This document shows positions 11,397-25,507 of a DNA stretch of 64,000 nucleotides, piece by piece (position 1 is the first letter of the stretch; each line of letters starts with the position of its first letter). The translations under genes and the position numbers were made by a program. The DNA is from Cinclus cinclus (Eukaryota; Chordata; Aves; Passeriformes; Cinclidae), in NCBI RefSeq assembly GCF_963662255.1, contig NC_085049.1:55785158-55849157 (forward strand). The letters are read 5' to 3'. The notes below the pieces were generated by a model. It made no database searches. It had not been told where the DNA came from and worked only from the letters and a program-made list of their open reading frames with translations.

Positions 11397-14300
11397 AAGA
11401 GTATATTGAGATGCATACTGTGAGACTGAGATAAGTAACCCCCTTTTGGTCTCTTAGACAGATACCTTAATCAACAAGAGAAAAAGGACTGCTGGTTGCT
11501 AGGCAGTATTCCACACTGCTACAGTCAAACAGGACAAAATATGTGTCACCATTCTCATCCCCAAACATTTTCTGCTCAGTGCAGACCAGTCTGCACTAGC
11601 TTAGGGGCTAACAATTCTACCACTGTGGGGAAAGAAAACAATTACTCTGATAAATGGTAATTTTAAAAAGAGAGGCATCGTATTTCTGGTATCTCGTGTG
11701 CTAAAAATTACAGAATAACCAGCAAATAATCCAAATGGATATGAAGTTGTATCATCTTTGGTAGGCTTGTGAGCAAGGTTCTGATTGAAAGGAAAACATG
11801 TCCAAAATTCAAATAGGATTCAAACAACAAATAGCAGAAAAATTCCCACACACATTTTATCAAGTTCAGTGATGATATTACTCTTTTCTGCCCCTCCTCC
11901 TCTCTGGACTCAGACTCTGAGCCAGCTGCTCACTGGTGGTCTGTTGGTAGATACTAGCAGGCTATCTGATTTTAGAAATTCACTTGTAGGAATTTTGCAG
12001 GTACTCAAAACTAGAAACTTGGCTGTCTAATCTTCACATATTCTTTTCCCCTCTTGTTGGTGTTTTTGGTTTGTTTGGTTGTTTGTCTTGTTTTAATAAG
12101 AATTTATTCTGTTCATCTCTTCAAGTGAGAAAATAGACATAGTGAACTGTAAGTATTTGACTCTTCTCCCTTGACCATAGTATGATGACTTCATTTTTAC
12201 TCAGAATACTAAGTATTTCAGCAATTAAATAATCTCAGTTTAAAAAAAAAATCACCTCTAGGCACATCCCAGAAGACAAACTTCCACAGTAATTTCCAAA
12301 GGAATTTTTATCTGCTAAGACAGCCTTTCAGTCTTGGTTGATGAGATTTAGGGGGAAAACAAAAGAAAATTATTACTGGTAAAATAAAAAGGTTTTTCAA
12401 GACATATATTGCAGCAAAAAAATATGAGTTATCCCATACATCAAGGGAGATAAGTCTCATGCATCTGTGGTGTCATTGTTCAAATTATGCCTAACCCCCT
12501 TCAAGTCTCTTTGAATGACCCCCTACAAATACTGGAGCTGCCTGGCTTCACCTGGTATGGTGTCCGTACTGCTCACCCTCTTGTCCGAATTCTGATTGCT
12601 TCCTGATGGCAGAAAATTGTCTTTTCCCAGTTGTCCAAGAGAACTAATTGTGAATCTCCCTCCTGGAGCTGTGGATGAGAGCTCATGAAGCAACCAAACA
12701 GCTTTCTTAAAACAAGCTCTCATTTTCACCTAGAGGGATTTACAAAGCTTTACAAACAAAGGAGTCAGACCTGTCCATGTCCATACCTCTCCTAGCCCCC
12801 AAACCCTTAGAGGCTCAGATGAGCCTATCTGGAAGTAAGCAATCTACAAAGAGCTCTGTGGCACGTCCCCAAATCTCATCATCCATCACCACTCCAACTC
12901 CTCAGGCATAGGGTCCATCCGGAGCAGAGGGCTCCCTGCTGGAGCTGCTGACATTTTTCTTTCGATTTCTAAGCCCTGGCAGTGCAAGTCCTCTGACTTT
13001 GCTGGAGGTGGTCTTTTCCCAGGGAATGGCTCAGGAAATCTTTAATGACTTCCTGCCACATTCACAGTCGATAATGCATCTTGGGTATTGTGCTGACTTC
13101 CCGCCTGGTCCAGGTGCACCCGGTGGCTGCACAACATCATGGACACACACCAGGGAGCACTTTAGTAGCACTGGCTGGCTCTGCAGCAATTGTTCCCAAA
13201 AGCAGGTAATGGGGAGCCCCCTAAATTGTGAGCTAGCTACTCACCTCACGTACACACCCACACGACACTTGTCCTACTGCTGGAATGGTGAGTGCTGGCA
13301 CAGAGCCATCCACTGTTACCTGTTCAGGGTGACCTGGGTGGTACAGCCCACAGAGGCTTTGGGGGATTTATATACCAAACACTGGGTAAAAATGTGCTGT
13401 GCTGTCCTCCCCTCAGGAACCTGTTTTCTCCTTGCATAACACAAATAAGAAAAATTCCCTCCCTTCAGTGACAATACATTCAGGAGTAAGTGCAGTCCTG
13501 GTTAAAGAGGAGCATCCCAGAGATCTGTCCACTGTCAGAAGGGGTCCAAATGAGTACCCCATTACTGTGCACAGCTATTAGGCATGCTCTTTTCTAGGGC
13601 CTTGGTGTTAACTGGCAGGATGTGGGGCATTAATTTGGAACTGGTCTTAGGAGAAGCGCCTGCAGCACAAGATACCTTCTCTTTGCACGATTTGCACAAC
13701 ACCACAGAGCTGCTGGTTCCTGCTGTGGCAGCTCTCAGCCACGGGAGGGAACCTGCCCCCAGCCATACAGGCTGGACCAGGTCTTGTCACAAGCCAGTAT
13801 CCGTGGGACAGGGTCCATAAGGACTTGCATTTTTGTGAAGGTGCTTCTTCCCTACTGCCAGGTGTTTGCACAGCTGCTTCCTCCCCTGAGAGATTTGCAT
13901 TCTCCAAATGAATACTGCCAACTTGCAAAGCATTAGCAAGTAAATAAATGTCTCTGCTGGACCCTGCAGTGAGGGAAGAACAGCATGGAAGTTCGTGACC
14001 TAGGGTGTCCCACGGCTGGGTAGGGCCAGAGTATTCCACGACATGCATAGAAGGCACACAGTTTTCTAATTCCAAATTGTGCCCAGTGCTTGCACTGAAC
14101 AATTTATCATACTTAAATCAAGGCCATGACCACTACCCTCCTGGACCCCTTTAAACAAGAATGTTTGCAGTGACCTGTAATTTTTTTTTTTTTTTCCACC
14201 AGGGGTTTCATAGGGGGAGATGCTGCCTGGGAGATGCTGGGAGCTGGCAAAATTCTCTTGTCTGGAGAGTTTGGGATGTTTCTCTTAGTCTGACTTTTCC

Positions 14301-16698
14301 CTCTGCTAGTTGGCACAGCCTCCATTATCTGCTAAGACTGGGCTGCATGCTGTTGGCTTGGGGAGGAAGGAGAGGAAACCTGATGTCACAAGGAAATTGC
14401 CCTCTGGTAAAGCACACAGAGGTTAAAATCAAACAGGATGACACTGCAGCAGCAGAGAGCTTGGCTCCACTCTGGTGTTCCTGTCAGGAACCTCAGTTTT
14501 GGGAATCTCAGAGTGATGGCACAGACTGTCTTCCTCTCATTACGTACATTTTTCTAATGATCTGGCTAATGCAATTAAAATAGATTTAAAAAAATTAATG
14601 AAGCTATTGGTGGCTTCACTGTATTGATTTGTCAATTGCCATTAATGCCACCACAGAGGAGATCTCTGCAATGGGAGCAGTGCAAACTGCCAGGAGTTTT
14701 TCTGCCAGCAGTTTACACTGCTTTGATTACTGGAAAACCTTACAGTATGCTTTTGCATTGCTCTCACTTACTGTTATTTAACTTTCAGAAGTAGGTGTTT
14801 TCATCCAGGCACGGGCTGAGTAGGTTAGGACCTCATTTTCCAACTGCTTGGAACTCTCTGAGGGCTTCCTGAGGGCTCAGTCTGTCAGGCCAAATCTGTC
14901 TCTGTAGCTCTCATGCAGCACAGCATCCACCCAGTGCATGTACAGATCTTACCCTGGCAAGTGAGCAGGGCTTCAATTTTAACAAATGCAGCAGCCTACA
15001 CCTCCATGAGAAGCAAGACAGATCTGCTGAGTGTTTTTTTGTCACTCCAGAGCCACAGGCAGGAGAGCTGCTGGCACTACACCATCAAGTGGTACATTCC
15101 CTGTGTACACCAGTCTTCCTATGGCTCACAGAGACACATCACCTACTTAATGCTGTGCCAGGCACAAACTTGCCTGCATGAAGGGAGTTCCCTGCACAGC
15201 TGGAAATACAGCCCATGGGCTGCTTCCAGACAAAGCAACAGCTCCTGCGCAGTTCCTCAAGCTGCAAGACAAGCAGCTGCTTCTCACCAAGCAGGAATCT
15301 GCTGCTGAGTGAAACAGCTGCTCCTGAAAGCTAGCTGGGGAAACAGCATCTGGGACATAGAGCTGCAGGCTGGGGATCTGGACTATGCTTCAGGGAGGGG
15401 AAATAATAACTGAGGCACAGGAGAATGAGCGAGTCCTGAGGAAAGAGGGCAGGCAAGAGAGATGGGGAGAGGAGGAGGACGAGGAGGAGAAGGCTCAAGC
15501 AGAAAGGGAGGAAGCAAGTAGGAATAGATTTAACCAAGAGACAATGCAGGAACACATAACAGAAACAGATACAGAAATCCCAACAATGTGAGCACCATCA
15601 GAGGATCAAAAGGCAACAATGTGAGCAACTAAATGAGGCAAGAAGGTCAATTAGAGCTGACCTTGAAAACAACAGCCAAGAGGCTGGCGCTGTCAGCCCC
15701 TTACTAACATGCAGTTAAACTTCCTGGCTGATATTTTTGGAAGAGCAAGGGAGGATATGTAATCTACTCACTCAGCACACTGACAGCAGCCAAGCACCTA
15801 CCTGCTCTCTCTCAAGGATATACTCCATGGAGATGCAAACTATCTCAGAAAACCTGTTGACATGTGTTAGAAAACAAGAATAAAATGTTCACTTAAACCT
15901 CTTGTGTTATTTTCTGATGTGCAGGAGTGTCCAGAGGGAACCCAGCTCAGCTGGGTGATAGCTGCTGCCCATGCTTAGATTTCCCCTGAGCTTGTTCTTT
16001 CATGCTGCCAGGTAATGAGCTGACACAACCACACCAACCTGTGTCTGATTGCTGCCCTTGGCAGAGCAATGCTGGGGGCAGCAGGATGGGAAAACAAGGC
16101 TGAGGGATTATCACCCACCTCACTGCAAGGACCGTACACTTCCTTCTGCCCCACGGTGGGTGGCAAAGTGAGGGGATGCTCCTCACCTGGCAGCAACCAT
16201 GAATTTACACCCCTCACATCCATTTTGCAGATCGTCTTCAGCATACACTCAAGTTTTAATACATTCCCATGGATCCCTTTCTGCCTTCAGGCATACTGAC
16301 ATAACGTGGGAGTCAACTTCAGTAGAGGGACAGCCGTGTTAGAAAACTGAAAATCCAGCTGGATGCCTTTGCACATGCAGTATATTTTTTTAAAACTGTA
16401 TTTTCAACATTTCTAGTGCATTTCAAAAAGAAGAAAGCAAGAGATTATTTATTATTGTCAAGCTTTCAGTGTTTCACTCTGGATGTTTTCAGCATTCCCA
16501 AGCTTGGCATAACTTGGAATTTCTTGGGAAGAACTGAAAACACAGTAAAAAAAATATTGTTCCGAAATTAGAATTTTTGTCAGATTTTTATTTCATTTGC
16601 CACAGTCCTGGGTTCAAGAGGAATGCTTTAACATTTCTTGGTATTTTTCAGCAAGACCTGAAATTCTGTAAATCAGGAAATTGCAACAGTATAGGTTA
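11397..16698 (-). other. Upstream SYN3 intron, segment 1: no exon seen
   Basis: This lies directly upstream of the predicted acceptor. It is mostly unique sequence. A T/G-rich stretch lies at about 12055-12093 and a purine-rich low-complexity stretch at about 15420-15530. ORFs here, the longest about 150 codons, show no recognisable domain and no codon-level signal I can support. Confidence 0.7.
15420..15530 (+). repeat. Purine-rich low-complexity stretch
   Basis: GA-rich sequence with GAGGAGGAGGACGAGGAGG at its centre. It is open in one frame and reads as an acidic Glu/Lys-rich peptide, but the composition explains that and no homologue is apparent. Confidence 0.7.
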
Positions 16699-16904
16699 GG
16701 GGAAGGGAAGGGAAAGGGAAAGGGAAAGGGAAAGGGAAAGGGAAAGGGAAAGGGAAAGGGAAAGGAAAGGAAAGGAAAGGAAAGGAAAGGAAAGGAAAGG
16801 AAAGGAAAGGAAAGGAAAGGAAAGGAAAGGAAAGGAAAGGAAAGGAAAGGAAAGGAAAGGAAAGGAAAGGAAAGGAAAGGAAAGGAAAGGAAAGGAAAGG
16901 AAAG
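16699..16904 (+). repeat. Purine-only satellite: (GGGAAA)n then (GGAAA)n
   Basis: About 206 bp with no pyrimidine on the plus strand. After a short GGGAA lead-in, nine perfect GGGAAA units occupy 16710-16763. A perfect pentamer array (period 5, AAAGG) then runs from 16761 to 16904, about 29 units. No interruptions are visible within either block. On the SYN3 transcript strand it is all-pyrimidine. Mirror-symmetric polypurine tracts of this length can form triplex (H-DNA). The array gives open frames in several phases (GKGK/ERKGK or LSFPF repeats), which are not genes. Confidence 0.97.
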
Positions 16905-17275
16905 CCCAGCAAATACCCCACATTTTGTAACTTGAAACATATACAAAAAACAAGAATTGGAAAGACTGCATGCCAGCCCAAAGAATAGAGGGAAACAGAG
17001 TTTCCATGCTGGTTTTCAGTTTGCAGAAAGCTTTGCTAAACACCAGCAACAGAACACAGCTCTAATGTGGACACTGGTTTAAATTTTCCAGAGCATGCAA
17101 AACTACAGCACCAATTCCACTGACACCAGCAGAGCCATGTGGTGTCTTTTGAGGCAGCTGCAAGAAGTCAGGAGCCCTGCAGCTGGAGGGGATGCCAGGG
17201 CAGGGGAGCAGAAACTCTTATCAGGACAATAAACCTGCTGCTGTGTGTTAGACAGCAGCTCACCAGAACCAGAGA

Positions 17276-17330
17276 ACAGCCTGGGCTGGAAGGGATCTCG
17301 AGAATCATCGAGTTCCACCCATCCTCCTGT
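17276..17330 (-). mobile_element. CR1 LINE remnant (3' tip)
   Basis: CAGCCTGGGCTGGAAGGGAT followed by CATCGAGTTCCACCC is the reverse complement of a CR1 3' terminus. Only about 55 bp are recognisable, and the terminal octamer is lost. Confidence 0.75.
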
Positions 17331-18831
17331 GGATTTTCACAAGAAGTCAGTCTCTTCCATTTCTCTGCTCAGATTGGCAGGACGAATCACAAATCACAGT
17401 CACAAAGTTCAACATGCTTCACTAAGCCACTAAAACATGTAAACGTGCAACGATTCCATTGTCTTATTGCTGCATTCCTGTAGATCTTTAAAAAAAAAAA
17501 TCCTCTCTGCTTGCTTGGGTGGCTATTTAACTGGAAGTCTGGGTTTCACGAATCTTATCTGCATTTTCCTTTTGCAAAGCTGCCAGAGCTTTCTACATAG
17601 GAGTTTTGGTAGGGGGGCTGCCTTATCTCCTGCAGATAGTGGGGGTGTGCATAACAAACCAAATGCAAGTGGAACCACTTCCCAAGAGCTACACCCTCAT
17701 TTGCATAGCAAATGAGTTAGTCAGCTTCCTCTTTTGCCTATTATTAATAGCAAGTGAGGAAAAGAAGATGGGGAAAAACAATCTGAAGTGAAAAAAAATG
17801 CCTCTAAGATCATCACACTTTCAAGTAGATTGCAAAGGAAGATGACTAAAGCTATGAACAATAGTGAAAAAGTTTCTGGTGAAAAATAAATTTGAAAATT
17901 ATGATAATACTCTTTGGCTTCAATATGCCCCAAGATCGAATTACAATGTGCTACTTCTTGGAAACAATATATTATTTCCTCATTTTAGTCTCACTTTGGA
18001 AATCCTGTTGGCACCTAATGGCTGCAGTGTTGTCTCAGTGGTAATATCCTCTTGTCAATGAGCTTATGGAGGCCTTTTGTGGCCTGTCTCTGTTCAACAT
18101 CAATAATTGCTTATCAGCAAAGCCAGACCCAGCTCAGCTGGAGCAGGCAGTGTGTCTAATCCTTGAATGCCACAGAGCCATCTCCATCTGAAAGTCAGTT
18201 GAGTTTGCATCCTGGCTCCATTTGTTATTTCCCAGGAGTACTGTGGTCATTCCTACCCCAAGCAATAGTGACACTAATGCTTCCATTAAGGCTGATAGTT
18301 ACACACAAGCCAAAGTGGCTCCTCTTGGTGACAGTAAAGGAAAGCAGGAGACAGCAATACAAACCAGAGAATTTGTAGAGATAAATGCTCTGCATATTGA
18401 GGGGATGAAATTGTAAGAAGGAAGTAAGCAGGGCTTGGAAGGCTCTGTCTTTTTCCTTTCTGATCTTGGATCTGATGCAGTTCAATGTTGTGTGTTGTGA
18501 GACATGCTCCAAGTTTCCTGCAGCAACCGTGCAAGTCCTGATTTCATGGTGATAAGAGTGAGAGTGGCACCAGATATGCCATTAACAGAGCAGGGATTTC
18601 CTTCAGCTGAGAGGCTGCTGCTTTGAAGAGTGTTGATCTGAATAAAATCAAGAAGCTGGGTGTATTTAATATGTAGGGCCTGCCAATATGCATTAGAGCT
18701 TATCCAGATAAGAGGTGCCTCAGGGACTGACAACTCACAGGGTCTCAGAGGAAACTGCAGCAGCTTGCCCAGTGCTAATGGGGCTCATCATGGGTCTTGA
18801 GTGTGATCACAAACACTTTGTCATTCCTGTG

Positions 18832-18872
18832 CCATTTTCTTTCTACTCTAGTTCCATTTTCTTTTTACTCTA
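18832..18872. repeat. Imperfect tandem duplication, 22-bp period
   Basis: CCATTTTCTTTCTACTCTA at 18832 recurs at 18854 with one C-to-T change, separated by GTT. Confidence 0.9.
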
Positions 18873-21800
18873 TTTGCCACAATAGACTGGTTATTCAAAA
18901 AATATTTCATTACCATAAAGTGAACTAGATATGCTGTGGGGGGAAAAGTGCTACAGGCTGTGAAACAGGAAGAAACAACTAAGAGATTGCAATATGCATC
19001 AAGTAGATAACTGTAAGTTAACTAATAATGATAAGAAGGATTTTCTGTTTGGAGCACAAATTGTATTACTTTTGATATGTTTATAAGACAAAAATCTCTT
19101 GCATATATCCAAATAAAAAAATCTTCAAACACAACTCCATAATTCTTTCATCTGTGCTTGTAATTCATTTTAAGGTGCCACAAAAACTCAATTTCTTTCC
19201 CAAATCTTCTATGACTCTAGGGATTAAAAAGTCTTCCTTCAAACACTTGAAGTCCTCCAAATCATCTGTAGTACTAACACATTCCATCTAAGCTTGCTGC
19301 CATTTGCATCTGCCTAATTTCTTCCCCTTGCATCATTCCAGGCACCACCACATTCCAGTTTCCCAGATTTTCCCCGTATGGCAAGGAGCCTCTTATCTTA
19401 TGCTTGAGATTTACTTCACCTAATGGTGTGAACAGCAGATACCTGGAGAAGTAAAACCTGTCATTTCCCTTTGTGCAGCTCATTTGCTTTCTAACCATAT
19501 GTGCCCATCTCATGTAGCAACACAAAAGCTAAGCCAAGAACTGGAGCACACTTACTGATTTATTTTGACGATGGAAGAGAAAGAGAATGTTTTACTGCAT
19601 TCTGGACAAGATTTGTAATGCAACTGAAAGAGAGCTTGATGCCAATTCTTTCATGGGATGTAGAAGTGGTGGGAGATTGACCGGCTGGACTATTCCTGCC
19701 GAAGAGCCAGAGGAAATGAGGATTGGTAGACCTTTGACTGGAGTACTGCAGGGGGTGTCTCAAGCTCTCTGATAGCCAATCCAAACCACACTGAGCATTT
19801 GTGGGAGATGTTGTTCTTCACTTTCTTACATCTTTACTATTGATCTCACGGAGACACAGGAAAAGATGGGCAGGTTTGTGGAATATGTCCCTTTTGCTCT
19901 CACCATGTACCCAAACACTTCTCATCCCAGCAAAGGCACAATCCCCTATCCCAGAGCTGGACTGAGCACCCCTGTCTTTGTGACATTGCCAGTGCCTGCT
20001 TCTCTGCTGCAACCTCATCACTGTCCATAAGACCCTGCTCTAGCATGGCTGCAGGTTGGAGAGATGCAAGCCAAACATATTTGTGGTACCAGCAGGAGCC
20101 TCTGCAGGACAGTCAGGGGGAAGGCATTTATCTCCCTTGCAATAAAGAATCTGGAGAGTTTTTGAAGGCCATTTATGAATTTATGTTGTCTCTGTAGGGA
20201 TACTGTGTTGATGAAGAGTTGCATCACTGGAGGTGCACTGCTAAGATTAGAAAATACCTTTTAAAAAGCTAGTGATAAATTATATCACTGCCTGATTTCA
20301 CTAACTCTCTTTTATGTGGCTGTCTTCTCTCCCAGTTCCTGCCTGCTTGCCTATCCAGTGTGTACTCATGCTGGAGGGTATAGGAGCCCTCCACAATTGA
20401 CTCCAAACATGGAATACTATGTTTAGACAAAAAGCATCAGAACATACAATGCATGAGTGTGGGAACTGGATTAGATTCTGGAGCCAGACAAAGTTCTGAG
20501 AGATCAGGCTAGTGGGCTGTGCCCAAAGATGGAACTAAAGCACAATGTGATTTTAACAGAGTCTTCTGCTACCACCTTGGGTAAAGGTCATGCCATGTCA
20601 GTGCCTTGGTTCCCCATTTAAGAGGACAAGCTTTGCTTTGCAGTGTGCAGAGATCTTGCAAGCCCCAGCTCATACACCTCCATGCTGCACCTCTGAGCCA
20701 AACACGGGCAACTTCAGGAGCTCTGCTTTCCCTGCTGATCAATAGCTGAATTACAAAGCTTTTAAGAGTTACAGAAGTGGCCAGTCTTATTTAAGAAACC
20801 AACCACCAAACCTTTCAAGAGTTGGAGAATATGTGGCCACCATGAATGGGGGAAAAAAACCAAAAAAGCTTTCTTGGAGGAAGAAAGCAGCACTTAGAAC
20901 CATTTTGCAACTGGGAACACAATGGATGAATCTGCACAGGTATTTTAGGTTCTCCTGTGCTTTGAGAAGTTCTGTCTCAAGGAAAGGAGAGAAGGAAGGG
21001 GAAAGGGAAGAAGAGCATGCAGCAGCTGTGCAGCTGGACAGCCTCAGCTGGGCACTGTGAGAGGAACTCCTGCCACACACTTTGATATGAGCTCTTGCTG
21101 GGTACACACAAAAACATGGTGTGAATTACTGGTCACAGAGAGATGAGCATTGCAGCAGGCAGAACAGAAACAGGGACATCCTGCAAACCTCACAAAAGTT
21201 ATCTGAGAGCCACACTGGAGCCTCCCTTTCCACATCTGTGTCCTGAGTAGCAGGATGGGTAGGCAGTCACTACTTGTGTACAACTGAAAAATGATATAGG
21301 TAACAATAGAAGCAGTGCTGCAAAGTATTCCTATTCATCTCTGGGGCAATCTGAATTTTTCAGAGCTAAGTAATGCTGTCCCACATGACTGGAGCTTACA
21401 GACAAAAGCTACTTATACTCTGGATAGGCATTTACAAAACAAAAAGATGTGCCCAAGAGTAGACTGCAGTATCAGCTGAAGAATCCAAACCAAGCTGCAG
21501 AGAGCTCTGAGTAACAGCTGGAGAGCTGCCTTGCTCTGCTGGGTTTATTTCCAGCTCTTGCCCAGACAGAGTGCCTGGGCTCTCAGGATCATTAATACCT
21601 GTTAACAAATACCTCTCCTTATCATCACTATGAAGGCACAGAACTGGCTACAATCCAATCCAAACCAAACCAAAATACAAACCCCAGCACGTAACTTCCT
21701 AGCTTCAAGATTTCCGTGGCTGGCATGGATGGCCAGGTGTTAAATAAAGCAGGCTGAGGAAGTGTGTTTATTCCCTGCAGCTTTGCAGAGGCACTCACCC

Positions 21801-23301
21801 TGGCCTCCTCCTGTTCAGATGACAAGCCAAAATCTGCCTGTGCTTACACTTGCCTAACCAGTGTTTGCCAAAGGTTTGAGCTGAAGGGCAGAGCTGATAT
21901 TCCTGCATGTTGCAGTACAGCAGTCAGTTCACTAAAACACACAAAACATTGCTCTTTACTTCAAGACTGCGTACAAAAGAAAACCAGTCTTTGGGTTTTT
22001 GTGGATCAAAAGACCTGTTCCTTTCTCTTTTTTTTCTAAAGGACTTTAAGCAAGTCAGTAACTATATCAATAAAACATGGAAAGGTTAAAAATTGGGTCA
22101 CATTTTAGAGAGACTAATCTGTGCAGTGATATACATACAGATTGCAGAGGTGTTCAATAATATACAATGTAAGTACAGCAACTGTTTAAAATTAAATCTA
22201 ACTGGAAAACATATTACTTGTTAACATGGAAGTAACATATCATACAGACATACTGCTAATGTCACTGGAGTCCAGTTTCAGAGCTAATTACAGCAAAAAC
22301 TGTTGCTGATGCACAGAAGATGACAATGTGTAAGAAATTAGTGTATGAATGACCTTTTACAAATAAGACAGGTTAGACACAAGGAGTTCTGTCCCCTTTT
22401 TTATCTACTTCAGTGCAAAAACAGTAACTAAACATGTGCCAGCAATGGGATTATAAAATCTGGTATTATCATTGAACTTCATCAAATATTGAATCACCTT
22501 TACGTGTTTCCTAAGAGTTGCATGAGTGATCCTGGTTAAATCACTTAATATTGGAATACAAATGTAAAACCAGGACAAGAAAGGGCCATATTGAGAGCAA
22601 AAATAATACACACAGCACGATGACAAATATATAGAAGTCCTTCACTATTATCAGCTTAATCACTTACTCTTGTCTCACTTCAGCTCTCCATCATTAGTAT
22701 CTCATTTCTGAAAGAGGATAATTGCTTTGGAGCTCTTCAATTACCACTAAAGCACTGCAGAGCACTTGTAAAAATCAAATGAATTTGAAGACTAGGATCA
22801 TTGGGCTTGTCCTCCCACTACTGCAGCTTGTGTAGTTTCTCCTATCTCCTCCCATCATGAGTTTATATTTTCTGATTGAAAAAACAACTCCAAAGCTAGT
22901 TTGTAAATACTCACCAGCTGGTCAAGCCCAGTCCTGTAACTAAGCCATAGTCCCTGCAGCAAGACCAAAACAACAGCTCCCTGAAAGCCTGAGTGAAGAA
23001 AACAGTGTTTTGTCCCAGCTTCAGCAAGGACTGCATGACCATATGACACCCCAATGCAAAGACACTTGCTTAAGCATCCCAGGAGAGCTCAGATGTTCAT
23101 GCTGTAAACCAGAAGCTCTCTCCTGGGCAGCTAGATCTTGAGCAGCAGCTGCTCTCAGTGCAGGGCTAGGCAGTGCCTGGCAGCAGTCCTACCTAAGCTG
23201 ATTTTTTGGGTCTGTGTTGCCCTGAAAGTTGAATAAAAATATTGCCAAGCGATGAAGGAGATGGCAGCTGGTTTGCTAGTTATGGCAGAAGATTATTGAA
23301 T

Positions 23302-23416
23302 TGGGCCCTGAGCAACTTGACCTAGTGTAAGGTGTCCCTGTCCGTGGTGGTGGTTGAGGGGTTGGAACTAGGTGATCTTTAAGGTCTCTTTCAACTCAAG
23401 ACATTCTATGATTCTA
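23302..23416 (+). mobile_element. CR1 LINE, short 3' end fragment
   Basis: It begins GGGCCCTGAGCAACTTGACC and ends with ACATTCTATGATTCT. In between are AAGGTGTCCCTGTCC and GATCTTTAAGGTCTC. This is the last 115 bp or so of a CR1, truncated at its 5' end. An extra GTGGTGG stretch near 23346 is a small local expansion. Confidence 0.9.
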
Positions 23417-24636
23417 CTCTTATTTCACCTCCCCCATCAGCTGCTACACCTGACCACACCATGAAACAGGCATGTGCTGTGCTCTCCTTAAAAAAACAGA
23501 GTTTTCCTTACCGGCCCATTGCCTTTGTTGCCCTATCACTAAGCATGAAAACATGCCCTTAGGAATTCAAACAACTAAAGAGTAATCATTCTTCACCACC
23601 TACTCTGTTCTTGGAAAATATATGGGTCTTACAGCATTGTGTGAGGTAATCAGCAATTGCTTCTATTAGCAGAACAGGGCATAGAGAAAAACTGTAGCAA
23701 TGCTACTTATTTAACTGGAAAATATCTCAGAAAGCAGAAAATCAATTCCTTCCATTCTAGCTCAAGCCAAATTCTCATCAACTTCTAAGGGGTTCTCTCT
23801 GAAATGAAAAAAACTTTGGAAGTTAGAAGTGACCCCTCTCCTCCTGATGATGGTGGAAGGCAGATGGTCTTGCACAGCTGGCATGGGTTTTGCAGGAGAC
23901 GCCAGCTGTGACTTTGCAAGGTCTGAGTTTGCCCTGGGTGACCAAAGGCACTGTCCTGCTCTGAGGGTCACACCTAAGGAGGGGACAGTCTGACCGTGGG
24001 GCTCAGCAAAAGAAAGAGGTGGCACTTTCCTTCAAGAAAGAAGCAAGACATGTTAAGCCAGAGGCATGTGAACTGTGACCAAGAGTCAGAGACATCAAAG
24101 AATCTTCCCTGGAAAAGCCTCCCTGCACATTAATAGGAATTGTCAGCTCCCAGCACTTGACAGGCACCATCCTCTCCTATGCCTTGTGTTTCTCAGTAGC
24201 TGGTGCCTTGAATGGCCTCAAGAAACTCTCATATGTGAAACTGCCCCTGTGGGGAATAGCATGGGAAGCCCTGACTGAAAAGCTCTGCTGAATTATTAAG
24301 GTTGCCCAGAGTAAACCCAGGTAACCTTCATGTGGATTCCTGTCAGCCTCTTTCAGTTTTATTATAAAGCAGCAACCCCCTACCTCGCCTACTTCTCTCT
24401 CTCTCCTACTAAAGGAAACTTCACAAGGCTGCTGAAGTAAGAAAGCCTGCCCAAAAGATTAACTAAATACACACAGGCCTATTTTAGATAGAAACATCAA
24501 GCTAAATACAGCAGCCTTGAGCTGCTGGAGGGAGCGCAGTGTTTCATCCAACCCATCTTGCCAAAGTGCAATCAATGCTTTAGTGAACATTCAAGGAAAT
24601 ACAGGCACTGAATCTCATCTTTAAGCAGGAAATTAA

Positions 24637-24660
24637 AAACAAACAAACAAACAAACAAAA
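24637..24660. repeat. (AAAC)5 microsatellite
   Basis: Five AAAC units followed by AAAA, in an A-rich stretch. Confidence 0.95.
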
Positions 24661-25507
24661 CAATACAAAAACTTGGGGCTAAAAAAAGAATAAATGCTTC
24701 CTAGTTTGTCACATCATTTGGTTTTGTCAAGCCCATTTCAGAAAACAGCCATGTGCCAAGTGTTTCCCTGCCCACACACTGCATCCACTGCCCCTGGCAG
24801 CTGCCAGTGATGGGCACAGTGCATCAGAAGTGTGTGTGGTGACTCAGGGACAGAAACACATGGCACCAACACCTCTGGCACCGTGGGATCATTCTTTATG
24901 CAAATTTCCATTTTATTGTTCACTGCTCTGCAGCAGTGGCTATAAACTACTGTGCTGTGCTGGTAAACTCAATGAGAAAACTCCTGATTTTCCTTCTCCA
25001 AGAAGGATCTGTATTTTCTAGCATCGTCCTCTGGAGTTTATAAGCTTGCTCTGCAGAGTCAGGAAAAAGTGTTTCTGCAGCCAAGAATGTCTTTGATATG
25101 TTCCTGGGCTGCAATGCACTACAGGGCTCTTCAGCCCTACTCTAAACCCAGCAAAGTGCAGTTAAAAGTGGGGGAGAAAGATGATGGCATAACAGATATG
25201 TTCATTGTATTTTGCAAAAGAAGACAACCACTTAGGGCCAGAATACCCTATATTAAAAATAATACACTTCATCTAAAAAAGGAGTGCTACTATATTTTAA
25301 ACGACAGATTTTAAGGGTCTGAGTCATCTTGGAGATGACTGTTCTGCTGCTATTGGTTTTTCTTTTCTAATAGCTTTATGTAAATATGCTTGTGTTTGCT
25401 TACAAACTTAATTTAGTGCTGGTGAAAGCCTACCAGTTCTTCCAGATTAAAAATATTTTGCATTGGCTACATTAAAGATAAGATGTAAGCATTTCTGGCT
25501 GGTTTTG

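Noticed and set aside
10879..11434. Plus-strand open frames over the SYN3 exon
   Set aside because: They are antisense shadows of the GC-rich coding exon. Their peptides show no recognisable domain, while the minus strand gives a clear synapsin sequence.
15385..15591. Acidic Glu-rich open frame
   Set aside because: It arises from a GA-rich low-complexity stretch, with no conserved neighbourhood or splice sites supporting an exon.
16614..17049. Open frames rich in LSFPF or ERKGK repeats, on both strands
   Set aside because: They are translations of the purine satellite. A repeat whose unit holds no stop codon is open by construction.
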